From positions 1-64,000 of the forward strand of contig JAHBZS010000004.1 in NCBI GenBank assembly GCA_019635285.1: a stretch of 64,000 bases of DNA. Reading direction: 5' to 3'. The translations under genes and the position numbers were made by a program. Source of the stretch: Rubrivivax sp. Lineage in GTDB: Bacteria; Pseudomonadota; Gammaproteobacteria; Burkholderiales; Burkholderiaceae_C. This document shows, in pieces, positions 44,126 to 51,906 of this stretch (positions are counted from its first letter, which is position 1; every line of letters starts with the position of its first letter). A model generated the notes under the pieces. That model was not told the DNA's origin, did no database searches, and saw nothing but the letters and a program-made list of their open reading frames with translations.

Positions 44126-44476
44126 ATGGCGCCACGCTTCATTCGCCTGACGCTGATCGCCGCCGCGGTGGGCACTGGAGCGGGCATGGCAACGGCCGGC
44201 GTGGAAGCCATCACCCACGACATTCCGATGCCCGACTACCTCGGTCTGCTCAACCAGATCTCGCCGGCCGCGCAGCGCGGTGCGCAGGCCTACCTGCTGG
44301 CCTTCGAGCAACGCTGCGGCCGGCCCTTGCGGACAGCGCAATTGCGGCAGGCCATGGCGGACGGGGGCGGCGATCCGGTTCTGATGGCCATGATCCGGGC
44401 GAGCCACCTGCGCGACACCTCGGCACTCGGCCCCTTGGGCCAGCGCATCCGCTGCGAACAAGGGCCCGCGCGATGA
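44126..44476 (+). CDS. Hypothetical exported protein between protease and TraW
   Basis: This 116-residue protein starts at ATG 44126, six bases after GAGGA; ATG 44120 directly abuts that site and is less likely. It has an N-terminal hydrophobic segment (LTLIAAAVGTGAGMATA, about 8-24) and a helical remainder with two Cys (EQRCGRP and QRIRCEQ). The family is not recognised. The stop overlaps the traW start by 4 bases, so it is part of the transfer operon. It may be a lineage-specific periplasmic helper. Confidence 0.65.
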   Translation: MAPRFIRLTLIAAAVGTGAGMATAGVEAITHDIPMPDYLGLLNQISPAAQRGAQAYLLAFEQRCGRPLRTAQLRQAMADGGGDPVLMAMIRASHLRDTSALGPLGQRIRCEQGPAR

Positions 44477-45102
44477 GACGACTCGCGCTTCGCGTCCTGT
44501 CTCTCGGTCTGGCCCTGGCAGCGGCCAGCGCGTGCGCCGCCGATCTGGGCGTGCTGGGCCCGACCTACGGCATTGCCGAACCGCATCTGCTGGACTTCAT
44601 CCAGCAACGCCTGCGCGATCAAGAACGCAGCGGTGAACTGCAGCGCCTGCTGCGCGAGGCTCAGGTTCGCGGCATCGACGCGGTGAAGCACCCGGCACCG
44701 GTGCCCGGCCTGCGCGCCACCGAAACCGCTCGCAGCTTCTACATCGACCCCAGCTTCACGCTGGATCGCAACATCGTCGATGCCCAGGGCCGGCTGCTAT
44801 TCCCTGCCGGGACGCGGAAGAACCCGCTCGACGTGGTGTCGCTGTCCAGGCAACTGCTCTTCTTCGACGCCCGGGACAGCCGCCAGGTGGCACGTGCGCG
44901 CGAGCTGATGACACGCTACGAAGGCCAGCTCAAGCCGATCCTCACCGGAGGGTCGTACCTCGAGCTGATGAAGGCTTGGCAGCGGCCGGTCTACTTCGAC
45001 CAGCAGGGGACGCTGATCCGGCGCTTCGGCATCCGGCAGCTGCCGGCCCTGGTCTCGCAGGACGGCAGGCGGCTGCGCGTCGATGAGTTGGCACTGCCAT
45101 GA
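44473..45102 (+). CDS. traW: Pilus assembly protein TraW
   Basis: This 209-residue periplasmic protein starts at ATG 44473. A signal peptide (LSLGLALAAASACA, ending about residue 22) precedes DLGVLGPTYGIAEPHLLDFIQQRL, the conserved TraW start. FYIDPSFTLDRNIVDAQGRLLFPAGTRKNPLD is also typical, and the C-terminal part has a thioredoxin-like fold without CxxC (YFDQQGTLIRRFGIRQLPALV). In F, TraW works with TrbC in pilus assembly; both are present here. Confidence 0.88.
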   Translation: MRRLALRVLSLGLALAAASACAADLGVLGPTYGIAEPHLLDFIQQRLRDQERSGELQRLLREAQVRGIDAVKHPAPVPGLRATETARSFYIDPSFTLDRNIVDAQGRLLFPAGTRKNPLDVVSLSRQLLFFDARDSRQVARARELMTRYEGQLKPILTGGSYLELMKAWQRPVYFDQQGTLIRRFGIRQLPALVSQDGRRLRVDELALP

Positions 45103-46121
45103 AGCGCCGGCACACCCTCTGCACCCTCGCGCTCTGGCTGTTCGCGAGCTTGACGACGCCGCCAGCCCTTGCCGCCGACAGCCTGACCTGCACCGGACGT
45201 TTTCCGAACCCGATCACCGACATCTGCTGGAGCTGCATCCTGCCGATCAGCATCGGCAGCGCGACCATCGCCAACTTCGGGAGCCAGGAGGACATCGCCA
45301 ACCCGTCGAGTCCGTTGTGCAGCTGCGGCGTCAACCCGACCCTCGGTCTGTCGATCGGCTTCTGGGAGCCGGCACGCCATGTCGAGGCCGTGCGCAAGCC
45401 CTTCTGCCTGGCATCGCTGGGCGGCATCGATCTGGACCCGGGCATTCCGGCGCCCGCGGCAGCGCGCTACACGCGCGCCGAAGGCGATGGCGATGGCGGC
45501 AGCTTCTACCAGGCGCACTTCTACGTGAACCCGGTCCTGTACTGGCTGCAGGTAGTGACCGACTTCCCCTGCCTCGAACGCGGCTCCTTCGATCTGGCCT
45601 ACCTGACCGAAGTCGACCCGCTGTGGAACGACGACGAACTGACGCTGATCCTCAACCCGGAGGCCGTGCTGTTTGCCAACCCGACGGCCGTGGCGGCGTG
45701 CGCCGCCGACTGCGTCGCCGCCACCGCCGGCTTCGGCATCGCCGAGTTGTTCTGGTGTGCCGGATGCCAGGGAGGTATCTATCCGCTCGACGGCCACGTG
45801 CCGTACCACATGGGCGGCATACGCACTGCAGCGCTGATCGCGCAGCGCCTGACCGCCAAGATGCACCGCCAGATGCTGGCCTGGGGCTGGCATGGCAAGC
45901 CCGGGCTGTGCGGTCCGTACTTCCTGCCGGCGATGGACAAGACCGCCTACAAGACCCAGCTGACCTACCCGGTGCCCAACACGGCCAAGGACGGCGGACG
46001 CTGCTGCCAGCCCTTCGGTCGCAGCACCATCGTCTGGGGGGCGGGCAAGGAGTACCCGGTGCGCGGCGAGGACTTCGCCTTCATGTTGTTCCGCAAAAGG
46101 AACTGTTGTGTGGGTTTCTGA
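45099..46121 (+). CDS. traU: Conjugative transfer protein TraU
   Basis: This 340-residue periplasmic protein has a signal peptide (ALWLFASLTTPPALA, about 10-24) and many Cys residues (CTGRFPNPITDICWSCILP near the start, CSCGVNP, DFPCLERG, CAADC, CAGCQGG, CCQPFGR, RNCCVGF). Conserved disulfides explain the nearby DsbC-like gene. TraU is needed for DNA transfer more than for pilus formation. It overlaps traW by 4 bases and trbC by 14. Confidence 0.9.
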   Translation: MKRRHTLCTLALWLFASLTTPPALAADSLTCTGRFPNPITDICWSCILPISIGSATIANFGSQEDIANPSSPLCSCGVNPTLGLSIGFWEPARHVEAVRKPFCLASLGGIDLDPGIPAPAAARYTRAEGDGDGGSFYQAHFYVNPVLYWLQVVTDFPCLERGSFDLAYLTEVDPLWNDDELTLILNPEAVLFANPTAVAACAADCVAATAGFGIAELFWCAGCQGGIYPLDGHVPYHMGGIRTAALIAQRLTAKMHRQMLAWGWHGKPGLCGPYFLPAMDKTAYKTQLTYPVPNTAKDGGRCCQPFGRSTIVWGAGKEYPVRGEDFAFMLFRKRNCCVGF

Positions 46122-46836
46122 TCGCCGCTGGACTCAATGCCGCATCGTCGCCGCCGCGGCGTGGGCGAGCAGCGCGATGGCACTGGCGAGCGCCGCGCTC
46201 GGCCAGGTCCCGCCCACGGTGACCGACGCCGACATCGAGCGGGCGCGTCAGAGTCATCGCATGCCGACGGACGCCGAGCTGGCGCGCGTGCCGTTGCCAG
46301 CAGCACCCCGGGTCGACGCCCTGCCTCAACCCGTCACGAAGGCGCCCATCGACTTGGAGGTACTCGCCAAGGGCTTCGACAACGACGCCGCTCAGCCGGC
46401 ATTTGCCGCCGCGGCGGGTCCCGCCCTGCTGGTCTTCGTCAGCTTCTCGATGCCCGAGGCCACGATCGGCCGGCTGCTCGACCAGGCCGAGCGCGCGGGG
46501 GCCACGCTGGTGCTGCGGGGTCTCGTCAACGGCTCATTGCGCAACACCGTTGAGCGCATGCAGCGCCTGATCGGCGAGCGCCGCGTGGCCGTGCAAATCG
46601 ACCCGCAGGCCTTCGACCGCTTCTCGATCGTGCGCACCCCGTCCTTCGTGCTGCTGCGTAGCGGGGCTTCTGCGCAGCCATGCAGCAGCGGCACTTGCCT
46701 GGCCAGCGACCAGTTCGTGATGGCGGCCGGCGACGTCAGCCTGGACTACGCGCTGAGCTTCTTCGAACGCTCGGCACCCGCGATGGCGCGCGACGCATCT
46801 TCCTTGCTGCAGCGCATGAAGGGAGTCTCGAGATGA
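46108..46836 (+). CDS. trbC: Pilus assembly protein TrbC
   Basis: This 242-residue protein starts with GTG 46108, inside the traU end. The signal-like segment is IVAAAAWASSAMALASAALG (about 13-32). The TrbC_Ftype domain includes LLVFVSFSMPEATIGRLLDQAERAGATLVLRGLVNGS, followed by VAVQIDPQAFDRFSIVRTPSFVLL with a cis-Pro-like loop of a thioredoxin fold. It overlaps the traN start by 4 bases. TraW and TrbC are fused in some relatives; here they are separate genes flanking traU. Confidence 0.85.
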   Translation: MWVSDRRWTQCRIVAAAAWASSAMALASAALGQVPPTVTDADIERARQSHRMPTDAELARVPLPAAPRVDALPQPVTKAPIDLEVLAKGFDNDAAQPAFAAAAGPALLVFVSFSMPEATIGRLLDQAERAGATLVLRGLVNGSLRNTVERMQRLIGERRVAVQIDPQAFDRFSIVRTPSFVLLRSGASAQPCSSGTCLASDQFVMAAGDVSLDYALSFFERSAPAMARDASSLLQRMKGVSR

Positions 46837-49202
46837 GCTTCCGCAAGGCTGTCATCTGGTTCACGCTGGCCTGCTTCATGACGACCCAGACGGCGAGCCT
46901 GGCAGGCCCGCACGACGAGGGCGTCGCGGCAGGCCAGGCCGCGAACCCGGTGGCCAGAGGCAGCGTCACCGCCCCGGGCGCCAGCGCGGTGGTGCCCGGC
47001 TACACGACAACCCCGCCCGAGCGGGCCTACTACCGGCAGCCCGATCTCGCGGCTAAGGGTAGCGCACGCCTGGCCCTTTGCGCCACGATACCGAACGATC
47101 CGGTTTGCCAAGCGCAGCGCGGCGCGCACGCCTCCGCCAACACGCCGCGGCCCGCCGTCACCGCAGACGATCCGGCGGTGGCGGAAGCCCGCGCCATCGG
47201 CCGCAGTCCGTCCAGCGTGCTCGGCGGTCTGGCGAGCTACTACAGCGGTTGCACCACCACCGTCAGCAGCCCGCCTGCCGGCACCGAGATGCGCAGCTGC
47301 CTACGCCATGTGGGGGTCGGCAACTACCGTTGCACCCGCTCGCTGACGGTATCGACCGAACGCAGCAGCAACTGCACGCCCGGCGATTGGTTTGCACATG
47401 CCGGCTCGGGCCGGACCGGCATCGACGTGCAATGCCTGCCCGACCGGCCGGAGACGGCCCAACACATGCGCGTCACCCGGGACGGCGCGCCACTGGCCTT
47501 CTTCGACGTGAACATGAGCGCGCCGGTGCTGTTTCCGGAGCGGGTGGCGATGCTCCCTTCGGGGGCGGCCGTGTGGGTGGCCGACAAGCGCTGTGATGGA
47601 TCCCAGTGCGCCTTGACGGCGATGATCGCGGCGGAGTCCCGCGACGAGTGCAGCGGCAGCCTGGATGCCGCCTACACCTGCACCAGCGTGCGTCCGTTCC
47701 TGCCGACCTACGCCACGTGCCGGGCGGGCACGCAGAGCGGCGACAACATCCAGGACGCCGTTTGCCACTGGGACACCGGCTGCACGACCACGACGCTGGA
47801 TGGAACCCGCTGCTACGCGCCGGCCAGCGGCAGCGGTTCCTACTTCGGCATCGACATCACTCGCACGTTCCCCGGCACCTACTGGAACTTCGACAGCGAG
47901 CGGGCGGTGTCCGGGTGGTCTATCAACCCTGCATTCGGCGCGATCCCGACGATGCGCCTGGCCTACACGCAGCCGGCCACGACGGTGACCACCACGGACC
48001 AGTGGACGGACCAGTGCCCGTCCTTGGCCGCGGGGGGCCGATGCACTCCCAGCACGGCCGCGATCTGCTCCGACGGCCCAGCGACCAAGGTGATCGACGG
48101 CGTCACGCTGACACGCGACTGCTGGGAGTACACGAGCACGATGAGCTGCGACGGCGGGCAGGCCGCCGACGCATGCGCCCCGCTGGTCGCGGGTGGCTGC
48201 ACACCGCGCAGTTCCACGTGCAGGCAGGTAAACGCTGTGACCGGCGTCTGCGAGGTCTTCGAAGACGGCTACAGCTGCCCCGTGCCGGCGCAGAGCGTCA
48301 CCACCGCCAGCAACTGCCCCTCCGATGTCTTCTGCCTGAATGGCAACTGCTTCGACATCCGCGCTCCGAACGACCCGGATTTCGCGCGCAGCATGTCGCT
48401 GCTGGAAGCCGGCCGAGAAGCCGGCGTCTACCTCGACACCGACCGCATGCAGGTCTTCAAGGGCGAGGACAACCGCTGCCGCGACCGGCTGTTGAAGGAC
48501 TGCTGCTACACCGACGCAGCCGGCGCGGGCATGAACAACCAGACCCTGCTTGGGGTTGGTTCCAGGCTGGTCTACGACGTGCTGATGAATGCCGGCAATC
48601 GCGAGTTCCTGGTCCAGGGCATGTCGGCGATGCTCAGCGGCGCGGGCTTCAACGGCAGCTTCACGAGTTACGGCGTCACGGTCACCGTGAACGGCACGGC
48701 GCTGCCTGCCGGCTCTGCCGTGCTCTATGCCGGCGATAGCGTCGTGCTGGTCTTCGACCCCTGGTCGCTGGCCATCGCCGTGGTCATCTACATCGCCGTG
48801 TCGATGCTTTCGTGCAACGAGGAAGAGGGCAAGCTGGCGATGAAGGAAGGCGCCAATCTGTGCCGCACCATCGGCACATGGTGTTCGTCGTGCATCCGCA
48901 TCCTTGGCCGCTGTGTCTCGTGCATCGAACACACGACCTCAAAGTGCTGCTTCAACTCGGTGCTCGCGCGCATCGTCAATGAGCAGGGCCGGGTGCAGGT
49001 CGGCAAGGGCTGGGGGACGGCGCAGAACGCCGACTGCTCCGGCTTCACTGTCGCGCAGTTGCAGACGTTGGACTTTGCGGCGATGGACCTGTCCGAGTTC
49101 TACGCCTCGCTCGTGCCGACGCTGCCGAATGTCGGTGCCTTGCAGGCGCAAGGCAGTGGCCGGATCCCGACCTGCTACTACGGTCAGGGAAACTGCCAAT
49201 GA
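46833..49202 (+). CDS. traN: Mating-pair stabilisation protein TraN
   Basis: This 789-residue outer-membrane adhesin contacts the recipient cell. It starts at ATG 46833 with a signal peptide (about 1-25). The mature protein is rich in Cys (more than 40), as in F and SXT TraN. A conserved-looking C-terminal half has CRDRLLKDCCYTDA, CNEEEG, and CSSCIRILGRCVSCIEHTTSKCCFNS followed by LARIVNEQGR. The middle (about 200-430) is the receptor-specific part in other systems. A short hydrophobic segment (LAIAVVIYIAVSML) is near residue 650. Confidence 0.9.
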   Translation: MSFRKAVIWFTLACFMTTQTASLAGPHDEGVAAGQAANPVARGSVTAPGASAVVPGYTTTPPERAYYRQPDLAAKGSARLALCATIPNDPVCQAQRGAHASANTPRPAVTADDPAVAEARAIGRSPSSVLGGLASYYSGCTTTVSSPPAGTEMRSCLRHVGVGNYRCTRSLTVSTERSSNCTPGDWFAHAGSGRTGIDVQCLPDRPETAQHMRVTRDGAPLAFFDVNMSAPVLFPERVAMLPSGAAVWVADKRCDGSQCALTAMIAAESRDECSGSLDAAYTCTSVRPFLPTYATCRAGTQSGDNIQDAVCHWDTGCTTTTLDGTRCYAPASGSGSYFGIDITRTFPGTYWNFDSERAVSGWSINPAFGAIPTMRLAYTQPATTVTTTDQWTDQCPSLAAGGRCTPSTAAICSDGPATKVIDGVTLTRDCWEYTSTMSCDGGQAADACAPLVAGGCTPRSSTCRQVNAVTGVCEVFEDGYSCPVPAQSVTTASNCPSDVFCLNGNCFDIRAPNDPDFARSMSLLEAGREAGVYLDTDRMQVFKGEDNRCRDRLLKDCCYTDAAGAGMNNQTLLGVGSRLVYDVLMNAGNREFLVQGMSAMLSGAGFNGSFTSYGVTVTVNGTALPAGSAVLYAGDSVVLVFDPWSLAIAVVIYIAVSMLSCNEEEGKLAMKEGANLCRTIGTWCSSCIRILGRCVSCIEHTTSKCCFNSVLARIVNEQGRVQVGKGWGTAQNADCSGFTVAQLQTLDFAAMDLSEFYASLVPTLPNVGALQAQGSGRIPTCYYGQGNCQ

Positions 49203-49573
49203 AGCTCTGCCAGATTCTCACCTTGGTGGCGGCGCTTTGTGCAGTCGGCACGGCCCACGCGCAGCACCGCGTGCCAGTGCGCGATCCGAAACTGCTGCTG
49301 ATCGCGGCCATCGATGCGCCGAGCGGTCAGGCACAAGGGGTGCTGGTCGGTGAGGTCGCCGAGGCCATCACGCAGCGTTTCAAGGGCACGGCGCCGATCT
49401 ACATCGACGTCAGCACCGCGAGGCGCTATGCCCAGGCCGGCTGCAGTCGCCTCAAGGTCAGCTTCTGGCAGGACGGCGTGCAGCTGCCTGGCTCGCCATC
49501 TCCGCGCCGCCAGGTGATCGATTTCGGCATCGACTACTGCCGCGACGGCCGGCCGCCGAAGTCGCTGTTGTGA
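49199..49573 (+). CDS. Hypothetical exported protein between TraN and TraF
   Basis: This 124-residue protein starts at ATG 49199, overlapping traN by 4 bases. It has a signal peptide (ILTLVAALCAVGTAHA, about 6-21) and a small beta-rich mature domain with two Cys (AGCSRLKV and IDYCRDG) that may form a disulfide. The family is not recognised. The tight coupling and export signal point to a periplasmic accessory role in transfer. Confidence 0.65.
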   Translation: MKLCQILTLVAALCAVGTAHAQHRVPVRDPKLLLIAAIDAPSGQAQGVLVGEVAEAITQRFKGTAPIYIDVSTARRYAQAGCSRLKVSFWQDGVQLPGSPSPRRQVIDFGIDYCRDGRPPKSLL

Positions 49574-49585
49574 CGGGCCCAGCTG

Positions 49586-50440
49586 ATGAAGATCGTCCTG
49601 GCCTTGTGCGCTTTGCTTGTGGCCGCGGCGTCGAGCTTCGCGGCCGAGCCCAGTGCACCGCTTCGCTACTGGTTCGACACCTGGCGGGGCTGGCACTTCT
49701 ATGAAGAGCCCGAGCCGGAGTTCGAGCATCGGGTTCCGCCTCCACCACGGCCCGCCCCTCCTGGGCCGAAGCCAGTCCCCGCCAAGCGCCCCGAGCTCGT
49801 CGAATTTGAGCGGCTGCAGAAGGCGCTGGAGGAGACGCGCCACATTGCCGTGATGCGCCCTACCGAAGCCAATGTGCGGCGCTACATGGAGATGGAGGCC
49901 CAGGTGGTGGCTCGCGCCTCGACCTTCGCCGACATGGCACAGCGCATCGCCTGGGCTTCGCCGGAGCTGGACCCAAGCCTGCAAGGCCGACCGGTGAACG
50001 CCAAGGCGCTGGAAGTCTTCGATCAAGTGCAGATGGCACAGCGCAGTGAAGCGATAGGCGCGCTCGGCCGCGACCATGTGCTGCTGTTCTTCTTCAGGGG
50101 CGACTGCTCCTACTGCCACGCCTTCGCGCCGACCCTGCAGGCCTTCCAGGCCCGGCACGGCATCCGCGTAGTGGCCGTCAGCGTGGATGGCGGTTCGATG
50201 CCGGGTTTCGCGGAGGCGCGCCGCGACAACGGCATCTCGCGCACGCTGCAGGTCAGCCAGGTGCCGGCCTTGTACCTCGCCCAGCCCTACACCGGTGTGA
50301 TCACACCGATCGGCTTCGGCGTGCTGTCCGAAGCGCAGTTGCTGGAGCGCATCGCCATCGTCGGAGCCGCACCCACGATCGGCACTCCGCCACTCGCCAG
50401 CAGGCAGGCCGTTGTGAACTTCTCGGGAGCATTGCCGTGA
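49586..50440 (+). CDS. traF: Pilus assembly protein TraF (thioredoxin-like)
   Basis: This 284-residue periplasmic protein has a signal peptide (LALCALLVAAASSFA, about 5-19), then an N-terminal extension beginning PLRYWFDTWRGWHFYEEPEP, conserved in F-type TraF. A thioredoxin fold follows, with FFFRGDCSYCHAF (CxxC at about 173-176) and VSQVPALYLAQP. Most F-plasmid TraF proteins lack the CxxC; its presence here suggests active disulfide chemistry alongside the DsbC-like protein. It overlaps traH by 4 bases. Confidence 0.88.
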   Translation: MKIVLALCALLVAAASSFAAEPSAPLRYWFDTWRGWHFYEEPEPEFEHRVPPPPRPAPPGPKPVPAKRPELVEFERLQKALEETRHIAVMRPTEANVRRYMEMEAQVVARASTFADMAQRIAWASPELDPSLQGRPVNAKALEVFDQVQMAQRSEAIGALGRDHVLLFFFRGDCSYCHAFAPTLQAFQARHGIRVVAVSVDGGSMPGFAEARRDNGISRTLQVSQVPALYLAQPYTGVITPIGFGVLSEAQLLERIAIVGAAPTIGTPPLASRQAVVNFSGALP

Positions 50441-51885
50441 GTCTGTATCCGCGAACCATCGCGCAGCGCACTGCTGCGACAGCCACTGCCGTCGCCCTTG
50501 CCCTGTCGCCGTTGCCGATGCATGCCGGCGACCTGAATGCCGAGGTGAACAGCATGTTCGACAGCCTCGGTGCGATCGGCAACTACACGCAGCCCGGCGC
50601 CTTTCGCGGCCAGACCTTCAACACCTATGCGGGCGGCAACCTGTTCATGCGCGCGCCGAACAAGGTGTACCAGCTGGCCGCGGTGCAGTTTCCGAACGCA
50701 AAGGCCGGATGCGGCGGCATCGATGTGTTCGGCGGTTCGTTCTCTCACATTTCGGCGGCGGAGTTCAAGAACATGCTGCGCAACATCACCGCCGCGTTGC
50801 CGGGCATTGCCTTCCAGCTCGCGCTGGAGTCCGTCTCGCCCCTGCTGGGCGGGTTGACGAAGTGGGCCAAGGGGTTGGAGACCTGGATCAACAACGCCCG
50901 CATCAACTCCTGCGAGACGGCTAAGGCGATCATCAGCACCGGCGCAGAAGCGCTGGGCTACAGCGCGCAGGAAGCCTGCGCCGACCTGGCGATCGAGATG
51001 GGCCTGGAGCCCGACCGCGATGCCGCCCGACGCCGCTGCGCGAGCGATCGAAGCAACATCCTGAACACGGCCCGAGCCTCTCCCGATCCCAACCTGCGCA
51101 ACAAGGCCCCCTTCGTCGGCAACCTGACCTGGAAGGCGCTGCAACGCGCCGGCGCCTATCTAGACGACCCCGAACGCGAACTGATCATGAGCCTGGTCGG
51201 GACGGTGATCTTCTACCCGGAGAGTGCCGCGCGCGACCCCGAGCCGATCGCACCGACCATCACCTCGATCAGCCACCTGCTCTACGGGCAGGCCGCCGGC
51301 GCGGGCGGCAACGTGACGCAGCACCTACTGCGCTGCAACGACTACGTCAACTGCGACGTCGTGACCTTGGACGTGGCCTACAAGCACACGCCGTTCACGG
51401 CCCGCGTCGAGACCTTGATGCGCTCGATCGCCGACAAGATCGCCACTCGCGCTGCCATCCCGAACAACTCGCCCGAGGTCGGCTTCGTCAACCAGACCAC
51501 CGAGCCGGTCTACAAGATGCTGTCCATCGGTGCGACCATCCCCGGTTCCGGCCTGTCGGACAGTCTGATCGGCCAGTACCGTGACGTCATCGCCGCGGAC
51601 TATGCCTACGTGTTCCTGGAGCGCAACCTGCGTGTCGGCTTGGGGGCGCTCGACAAGGACTACACGCTGCAGCAGGCCCAGCGCGAGTTGGCGAACCACG
51701 TGCGCCAGCGTGCCCAGGCGATGCTGCTGCAGCTGTCGCAGGAGAAGAACCTGCTGTACCAGAAGGTCGGCTCGTTCCGCGCCGTCGCCAGCCACCTGGA
51801 ACAGCTCGAACGGCAACTGCGCTCGAGCATGCCGCAGCATGTTCTGGACATGCTGGGGCAGCAGGCCGCCTTCGTGTCCCGATAG
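50437..51885 (+). CDS. traH: Pilus assembly protein TraH
   Basis: This 482-residue periplasmic protein has a signal peptide (about 1-30, ending MHAGD), then LNAEVNSMFDSLGAIGNYTQPGAFRGQTFNTYAGGNLFMR, the conserved TraH start. Cys residues in AGCGGIDVFGGSF, CETAKAI, EACADL and CNDYVNCDV are typical. The C-terminal region (about 390-475) forms a coiled coil. TraH acts with TraF and TraW in pilus assembly. It ends 21 bases before traG. Confidence 0.9.
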   Translation: MSLYPRTIAQRTAATATAVALALSPLPMHAGDLNAEVNSMFDSLGAIGNYTQPGAFRGQTFNTYAGGNLFMRAPNKVYQLAAVQFPNAKAGCGGIDVFGGSFSHISAAEFKNMLRNITAALPGIAFQLALESVSPLLGGLTKWAKGLETWINNARINSCETAKAIISTGAEALGYSAQEACADLAIEMGLEPDRDAARRRCASDRSNILNTARASPDPNLRNKAPFVGNLTWKALQRAGAYLDDPERELIMSLVGTVIFYPESAARDPEPIAPTITSISHLLYGQAAGAGGNVTQHLLRCNDYVNCDVVTLDVAYKHTPFTARVETLMRSIADKIATRAAIPNNSPEVGFVNQTTEPVYKMLSIGATIPGSGLSDSLIGQYRDVIAADYAYVFLERNLRVGLGALDKDYTLQQAQRELANHVRQRAQAMLLQLSQEKNLLYQKVGSFRAVASHLEQLERQLRSSMPQHVLDMLGQQAAFVSR

Positions 51886-51906
51886 CGGCCCGGTCCGGGG
51901 CGCGCC

